Assembly (NCBI GenBank): GCA_947643945.1
Contig: CANRXN010000021.1
Location: forward strand, 1-9,292
Length of the DNA: 9,292 nt
DNA from: an uncultured Clostridium sp.
GTDB lineage: Bacteria; Bacillota; Clostridia; TANB77; CAG-508
Direction: 5' to 3'
The first letter of the stretch is position 1, and the number at the start of each line of letters is the position of its first letter. The notes beneath the pieces were generated by a model. It searched no databases, was not told the DNA's origin, and saw only the letters and a program-made list of their open reading frames with translations. The position numbers and the translations under genes are program-made. This document shows positions 4,776 to 9,292 of this stretch, one piece after another.

Positions 4776-6654
4776 TTATCTGGATTCTTTTTTATCCTTA
4801 TTCCCTTCTAGTTCAAAAATCACATCCTCTTTTTTACTATCTTCACTTTCTTGTTTCTTAATCGCATCCATAATCATAACAAACTTCAAAGTTGCACTAT
4901 TCCCATCATTTAGCATCGTAAAATGATTATACTGGTTAGAAAGCTCCTCTAGCTTCTTAAGCCTTTCCGTTACCTCTTTTACATCACCATTTAAATAATC
5001 ACAAATCTTTTGAATGCCATCTTCATGAAATGTCCTAATTCCATTTGCTAGTTCATTGGCACCCTCATTTAAATCAGTAGCACCCGTTTGTAAGGTATTG
5101 CTACCTTCCCTTAAAGCCCCTAATCCACTAGTTAGTTGTTCTAACCCATCTCCTAACTGTTTCATTTGAGTGGCTACCTGATTGGTAGCTTGTGCTTTTA
5201 CTTCGTTTGCCACTTGTTTCGCAGTTGCCATTGCCGTTTGTTTAGAAACTTCACTAGCAACCCCTTCCGAAACTTCTCCAGCAATACTACTTGCCATACT
5301 TCCAGCTACTTGCTCTGCCACCTCTCCAGCAGTTTCACTGGCAACTTGCCTTGCAGTTTGGTTAGCTACTTGATTAGCTGTTTCTACACTTACATTTTGT
5401 ACTAATTGTAATACCATTGCCTGTTGGTCTGGTGTTAAACTCTTACTAAAACTATCATTTGCTTTTAGTTGTACTTCTATATTTGCTTTGATTTGTTGTT
5501 TTTGTGTACCGTGTTAGCTGTAAGTTTTTTACTTGCTCTTCTGCTTGTTTTCCTATTTCTGCTTTTTGACTTTGAATCGTTTGGATAGCTATTGTCTGTG
5601 CTTGTTTTCCTATTTGTGTTTTTTGAGTATCAGTTAATTTTGCTACTTGTTTTGCTTGCTCGCCAATAGCATTTAGGGTATTTGCATCTAAAACTTCACC
5701 TTTGTCATTTGCTAACTGATTAGTTGCTTTTTTAACTTCGTCATTTATTTGTTTTGCCCCACTAAAAGCTTTGTTACTACCTGTCTTTAGCTCTTTTGTT
5801 CCAGAGGCTAAGGCATTGGTACCATTTGCTAACGCTTTTCCTCCTTCTTTAATTTGATAACTTGCTTCTTCTAATGTGTTTACTTGGTTGTACATCTCTT
5901 CTAACTTATCTAAAAAAGTTAAATCTTTTTCTTCTAATACTTTAGGCGTAACAAAGGTAATAATATTCCCCATTTCAAAATCAGTTGCATCCATTTGTAT
6001 CTCCATACTATCTGGTAAGTTAATAGCCTCTTTTTCTATCTGCAAACTTTCTTGTAATCCCGGCATTGCCATTCCCATAACCAGACTTTTACTACCATCG
6101 TCTATTACTTTTCCATTTGTTATTTCGATATTTTTATTCGCATCGTTTTTTAGGATAAGACCTGAAACAACAACAAATGGTGTATACATCTTTTCTTCTT
6201 TTCCATTAATGGTTACCATATGCTCGTCTTTGTTTTTATAATTTATGGTTATTTTAACATGGCCTGTTTTCCCTGCAATATCGTCTGGTTTTAGTGTTTT
6301 CCCGTCTAACTGATATTCAATTTCACATTCAATTGGTAAATCTTTTTTACTTTCTCCTTGATAGTAAATATCTTTTTTGTCAGCTTTCCAAATTAATGAA
6401 TTTCCCTCTTGTGTAAATTGCTCTTCCCCATTGGTATTTTGAATATTTAATAAATCAGTTACATCTTCCAAAGTTTCTAACCCTTCTTCATTTTTAAGTC
6501 TTGTACTTACAATAGTTTGATAGTTTTTTCCTTGGTTATCTATTTTAGAATATACGGTCTCATCTTTTGTATAAGCAAATACTGGTAAAGTGTAGGCACA
6601 CAAGGTACATACTAATACTCCTGAAATAACTTTATTTTTTAACTTTCTTTTCAT
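4776..6654 (-). CDS. Exported heptad-repeat protein, MMPL-transporter partner; one +1 frameshift at CGG
   Basis: Second gene of the MMPL operon, probably an extracytoplasmic partner of the transporter; no activity is known. MKRKLKNKVISGVLVCTLCA followed by VFA-YTK is a Sec signal peptide. Residues 30-250 form a globular part. XXXLXXG heptads occur at about 271-300 (GGKALANG, GTKELKTG) and 500-540 (GLEQLTSG, GANELANG), as in YhgE-type proteins. Between them lies a long helix, with four-residue repeats such as QVAN, QTAR, QVAS and EVAE at about 423-495. The frame breaks at CGG after T381 and resumes in +1 as GTQKQQI. This aligns with TDTQKTQI at 341 of the same protein and supports the join. 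The product is 625 residues. The RBS is GGAAGG, and the start lies 28 bases after the MMPL stop. The C-terminal TLKFVMIMDAIKK looks like the normal family end. Confidence 0.85.
5508..5511 (-). other. +1 frameshift site 5: ACA CGG T
   Basis: Codons on the minus strand are CTA ACA CGG TAC. Skipping the C gives QLT-GTQKQQIKANIEV, continuing the helical repeat. The unshifted frame ends at 5455 after RYTKTTNQSKYRS. The gene length (1879 bases) is a multiple of three plus one, as one extra base predicts. Confidence 0.85.
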
Positions 6655-6675
6655 TTTTATCCTTCCTTTCCTTTT

Positions 6676-6706
6676 AGGGATTTTAAGGAACGTCCCCTAA
6701 ATCCCT
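6676..6706 (-). repeat. Leader hairpin, copy 2 (between the two operon genes)
   Basis: GGGATTT (6677-6683) pairs with AAATCCC (6699-6705). Its core GGAACGTCCC is the reverse complement of the core in copy 1 (GGGACGTTCC). It contains the MMPL stop codon and encodes that protein's last residues (RDLGDVP), then leads straight into the RBS of the heptad-repeat gene. The flank through the RBS (TATCCTTCCTTTC on the plus strand) also matches copy 1. Confidence 0.7.
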
Positions 6707-8738
6707 GTTTTTGTCAAATGCTAGTAAGAATGCTGGTAATATGGTGATTACTGTTACCATACTAATGATGGCTCCTCTTGACATGAGGGTACATAGTGAG
6801 CCTATCATTTCTATTTTAGAGTAAGCTCCCACACCAAAGGTTGCTCCAAAGAAGCATAGTCCGCTTACTACGATGGAGCTAATGGAGTCTTCTAAGGCTT
6901 GTGTTACGGCTTGTTTTTTGTCTTTTTTCTTCTTTTTGTTTTCTTTGTATTTTGTGGTAATTAATATGGCATAGTCTATGGTTGCGCCTAATTGAATGGT
7001 TCCTATTACGATAGAGGCTACAAATGGTAGGCTTACGTTTGTGTAATAAGGGATTCCCATGTTGATAAATATGGCAAATTCTATGACGATTATTAATATG
7101 ATTGGTAAGCCAATGGATTTTAGGACGAGTATCATAATGATAAAGATAATGGCGATGGATACGACATTTACACTGTTAAAGTCATGGTTGCTGATTTCTA
7201 CTAAGTCTTTCATTAATGGTCCTTCTCCTGCCAAGATTGCTGTATCATCATATTGTTTGATAATTTCATTGACTTTGGTGATTTGCTCGTTTAGTTCGTT
7301 GGTTGCCATTTCGTACTTTGAGTTTATGATTAACATTTGATATTTGTCATTTTCAAAAATGCTTTTTACGTCTTCTGGTAACATGCTGTCTGGCAAGTTT
7401 CCTGCTAGTTTTGGGTAACCGCATAGTCCATTCAATGCCGTCTATTTGCTCTATTTTTTCTAACATTTCATTTATTTTATAGTTTGGTAATTCTTTGCTT
7501 ACTAATACTACTTCTGCTGATACGATGTTAAATTTTTCTTTTAGGGTATTGTTAGCTTCTACGCTTGGCAAGGTTTTGGGTAAGGATTTATCTAGATTAT
7601 AATATACATCGGTATAAATATAACCATAAAAAGCAATTGGTAAAATAATGATAAATGCAACTATGATTGCCTTGTAATGCTTAACAGTAAAGCTTGTTAC
7701 GGTCTGGAATTTTGGCATGAATGGTTTGTGTTTTGTTTTTTCTATTAGATTGTCTAGTAATAAAACAAATGCTGGTAAAACAGTAATAACACTAATTACA
7801 CCTAATGCTACGCCTTTTGCCATAACAATTCCAATGTCTTTTCCTAAGCTTAAGTTCATGCTACAAAGTGCTAAAAATCCGGCAATGGTGGTTAATGAGC
7901 TACCTACTACAGCTCCCATGGTTTTACTGATAGCATGTGCCATGGCTTCGTTTTTGTCTTGCTGGTTTTTTTGCTCTGCTTGATAGCTATGGTATAAAAA
8001 TATGGCAAAATCCATGGTAACACCTAGCTGTAGGACTGCACTGATTGCTTTTGTGATATAAGATATTTGCCCTAAAAATACGTTAGTTCCCATGTTGTAG
8101 AGGATGGCAATTCCTATGTTTAATAGCAATAAGATTGGTGCTACATAAGAGTCTAAGGCAATTTGTAAAATAGCAATACATAGGATTACGGCAATGATTA
8201 CATAGATAGCAATTTCTGCATTAGATAAGTCTCTTGTGTCTAGTATAGTTGCTGACATGCCACTAATTTTGCATTGCCCGTTTGTGATATTTCTTAAGGT
8301 TTCTATGGTTTTCATAGTAGTATCTGCTGAGATGCTGTCTTTAAAGGTAGCAAATAAAAGGGTGGCTCCTTCTTTATCAATTTTATCTTTTATTTCGTCT
8401 GGTATCATTTGGGTGGGAATACTGGTTCCTACTAAGTCAGCTACTCCTATTACTTTTTCTACATTGTCAATTTCTCTTATTTTTTCTTCTAGTTTGATAA
8501 TATCTTTTGTTTTCATGTCTTCGACTACTATCATGGAAAAGGCTCCCATGTTGAATTCTTGTGATAAGATGTTTTCGCCTTGGATGGTTTCGATGTCTTC
8601 TGGTAGATACACTAAAATATCGTAGTTGATTTTGGTTGCCTTGATTCCTAAAATGGCTGGTATTAGCAGTACTAGTGCTAGTACTAGGATGGCTTTTTTG
8701 TGTTTGGTTACAAATTTTCCAAATTTTAATGCAAACAT
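6683..8738 (-). CDS. MMPL/RND-type membrane transporter; one +1 frameshift at CGG
   Basis: An inner-membrane MMPL/RND-superfamily exporter, proton driven by family precedent, substrate unknown. It has two homologous halves of six membrane segments. TM1 is at about 14-33, an external loop follows (34-180), then TM2-6 (about 180-330) with GVTMDFAIF (D243). TM7 is at about 355-375, a second loop spans about 376-520, and TM8-12 follow with GATIDYAI (D588). The two Asp-containing motifs fit the proton-relay position of the family. At codon 440 the frame meets CGG. GIEWTM continues in +1 as GYPKLAGNLPDS, while the unshifted frame ends at 7353. The corrected product is 684 residues, so the protein is complete. 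The RBS is AAGGAG. The first gene of a TetR-controlled operon, it is followed 28 bases later by the exported heptad-repeat protein. Its last residues are encoded by a hairpin repeat. Confidence 0.9.
7418..7421 (-). other. +1 frameshift site 4: ATG CGG T
   Basis: Codons on the minus strand are TGG ACT ATG CGG TTA. Skipping the C gives IEWTM-GYPKLAGNLPDS, joining the first half of the transporter to its second external loop. The 2056-base gene is a multiple of three plus one. Confidence 0.87.
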
Positions 8739-8765
8739 TTTTCTTCTCCTTACTCTTTTATATTC

Positions 8766-8793
8766 AGGTTTCTAAGGCTGTTCCTATAAACCT
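8766..8793 (-). repeat. Leader hairpin, copy 3 (upstream of the MMPL gene)
   Basis: AGGTTT (8766-8771) pairs with AAACCT (8788-8793), with an inner AGG/CCT pair. It diverges from copies 1 and 2 but has the same design and position, just before the RBS in the transcribed leader. Confidence 0.5.
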
Positions 8794-8806
8794 TTTTACG
8801 TTTCCC

Positions 8807-8829
8807 AAAAGTGACCATTGGTCACTTTT
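8807..8829. promoter_or_regulatory. TetR operator 1
   Basis: A perfect 23-base palindrome, AAAAGTGACCA-T-TGGTCACTTTT, lying just downstream of the MMPL -10 box, where bound repressor would block initiation. Confidence 0.85.
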
Positions 8830-8832
8830 AAT

Positions 8833-8861
8833 ATTATATTACTTTTATGACCATTGGTCAA
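8833..8861 (-). promoter_or_regulatory. Promoter of the MMPL operon
   Basis: On the minus strand TTGACC (8856-8861) and TATAAT (8833-8838) have a 17-base spacer. The -35 box is part of operator 2, and operator 1 lies over the start region. Confidence 0.85.
8848..8860. promoter_or_regulatory. TetR operator 2
   Basis: TGACCA-T-TGGTCA repeats the core of operator 1, with centres 36 bases apart. It overlaps the -35 box of the MMPL promoter and lies 18 bases upstream of the tetR -35 box. Confidence 0.85.
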
Positions 8862-8878
8862 TACTTTTTCAAATTTTA

Positions 8879-8907
8879 TTGATTTTTTTTTTACTTTATG
8901 ACATAAT
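8879..8907 (+). promoter_or_regulatory. Promoter of the TetR-family gene
   Basis: TTGATT (8879-8884) and CATAAT (8902-8907) have a 17-base spacer, followed by AGGAG at 8931-8935. Confidence 0.65.
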
Positions 8908-8941
8908 ACAATTAGTTAATAATTATATTTAGGAGAATATC

Positions 8942-9292
8942 ATGGGAATATTAGAACAAAAAAATGAAAAAGAAAATCGACTATTAGACACTGCCTTCAA
9001 ACTATTTACCGAAAAAGGTATCAAAGCAACCTCTATTCAAGAAATTGTAGATAATGCTAATGTTGCCAAAGGTACATTTTATTTATATTTTAAAGATAAA
9101 TACGAAATTCGTGATGTTTTAATTGCTAAAAAATCAAAAAAATTATTTACAGACGCCCTAACAAAAATGAGAAAAAATTATATTAAAGATTTTGCTGACC
9201 AAATTATTTTTATTATTAATTATGTGATTGACGAGCTTTCAAAAAATCAACTTCTTTTGAAGTTTATTTCTAAGAATTTATCTTGGGGTGTT
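8942..9292 (+). CDS. TetR-family transcriptional repressor (partial, runs off the window)
   Basis: The first 117 residues of a TetR/AcrR-family DNA-binding regulator. The HTH region at about 11-57 is typical: RLLDTAFKLFTEKGIKATSI, then EIVDNANVAKGTFYLYFKDK. Beyond it begins the variable helical ligand-binding domain, cut by the window end. The start has AGGAG six bases upstream. The gene is divergent from the MMPL operon, and the gap holds two copies of a GACCATTGGTC palindrome, so it most likely represses the transporter and perhaps itself until a ligand binds. CGA and CGT are used for Arg, and no CGG is present. Confidence 0.92.
   Translation, partial: MGILEQKNEKENRLLDTAFKLFTEKGIKATSIQEIVDNANVAKGTFYLYFKDKYEIRDVLIAKKSKKLFTDALTKMRKNYIKDFADQIIFIINYVIDELSKNQLLLKFISKNLSWGV

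Noticed and set aside
5166..5405. Plus-strand Cys/Ser-rich and Ala-rich ORFs opposite the heptad-repeat gene
   Set aside because: They are antisense shadows of the four-residue repeat and have no RBS.
1699..7421. Ordinary pseudogenes: three genes inactivated by independent frameshifts
   Set aside because: All five shifts have the same sign and the same CGGT context, no other stop or deletion occurs in these genes, and conserved motifs persist after each break. Not fully excluded.
1699..7421. CGG simply reassigned to another amino acid as a triplet
   Set aside because: A triplet reassignment would keep the frame. Here homology changes frame at each site and the gene lengths carry one extra base per site.
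1699..7421. Systematic sequencing or assembly error adding a C before GGT
   Set aside because: Many GGT codons lack an extra C and I found none producing CGGT in the intact genes, so a simple context error is unlikely. I could not check reads, so it remains the main alternative.
8675..8932. Plus-strand ORF across the divergent promoter region
   Set aside because: It overlaps the MMPL start, both operators and the promoters; no RBS and no family resemblance.
1..9292. CRISPR array, IS transposase, rRNA or prophage genes
   Set aside because: No regularly spaced direct repeats, transposase motifs or rRNA signatures were seen on either strand.

Overview
The window is AT-rich DNA with short intergenic gaps, strong AGGAGG-type ribosome binding sites and sigma-A promoters. 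Together with the gene families present (M18 aminopeptidase, DAO/Rieske oxidoreductase, DUF4282, MMPL transporter with a heptad-repeat partner, TetR), this points to a low-GC Firmicute, probably a clostridial gut-type bacterium. That assignment is inference; no marker gene is present.

Layout. 13-615 (-) is the N-terminal part of an M18 aminopeptidase ending in a premature stop. 758-965 is a long imperfect palindrome. 991-2508 (+) is an FAD-dependent oxidoreductase with a C-terminal Rieske domain. 2528-2882 holds a short inverted repeat and a promoter-terminator pair that could make a small RNA. 2883-3311 (+) is a small DUF4282-like membrane protein. 3416-3490 is a three-way-junction hairpin ending in a T-tract. 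3491-4268 (-) is a gene graveyard (Fic-like and DUF3800-like remnants). Divergent tRNA-Pro (-) and tRNA-Arg(ACG) (+) follow. 4694-4775 is a promoter with a strong RBS but only a 7-codon ORF. 4776-8738 (-) is a two-gene operon: an MMPL/RND-type transporter, then an exported heptad-repeat protein. A divergent TetR regulator starts at 8942, with two matching operators and two promoters in the gap.

Main finding. Three large genes each look broken, but every break has the same form. At five places the reading frame reaches CGG, always followed by T, and homology continues in the +1 frame as if the C were skipped and GGT read as Gly. The sites are 1699, 2276 and 2370 in the Rieske oxidoreductase, 7421 in the MMPL gene and 5511 in the heptad-repeat gene. 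These five are the only in-frame CGG codons I can find in the window; none is read as Arg, while CGT, CGC and CGA are. The corrected lengths (504, 684 and 625 aa) are whole proteins with normal ends. One site lies inside the Rieske CTHLGC cluster-binding loop. I infer that CGG (or CGGU) is not a normal Arg codon here but a +1 frameshift or four-base Gly codon. A systematic sequencing artefact is the main alternative.

Regulation. The TetR protein probably represses the transporter operon through one operator on the -35 box and one just downstream of the -10. Three related short hairpins sit directly ahead of minus-strand start codons.
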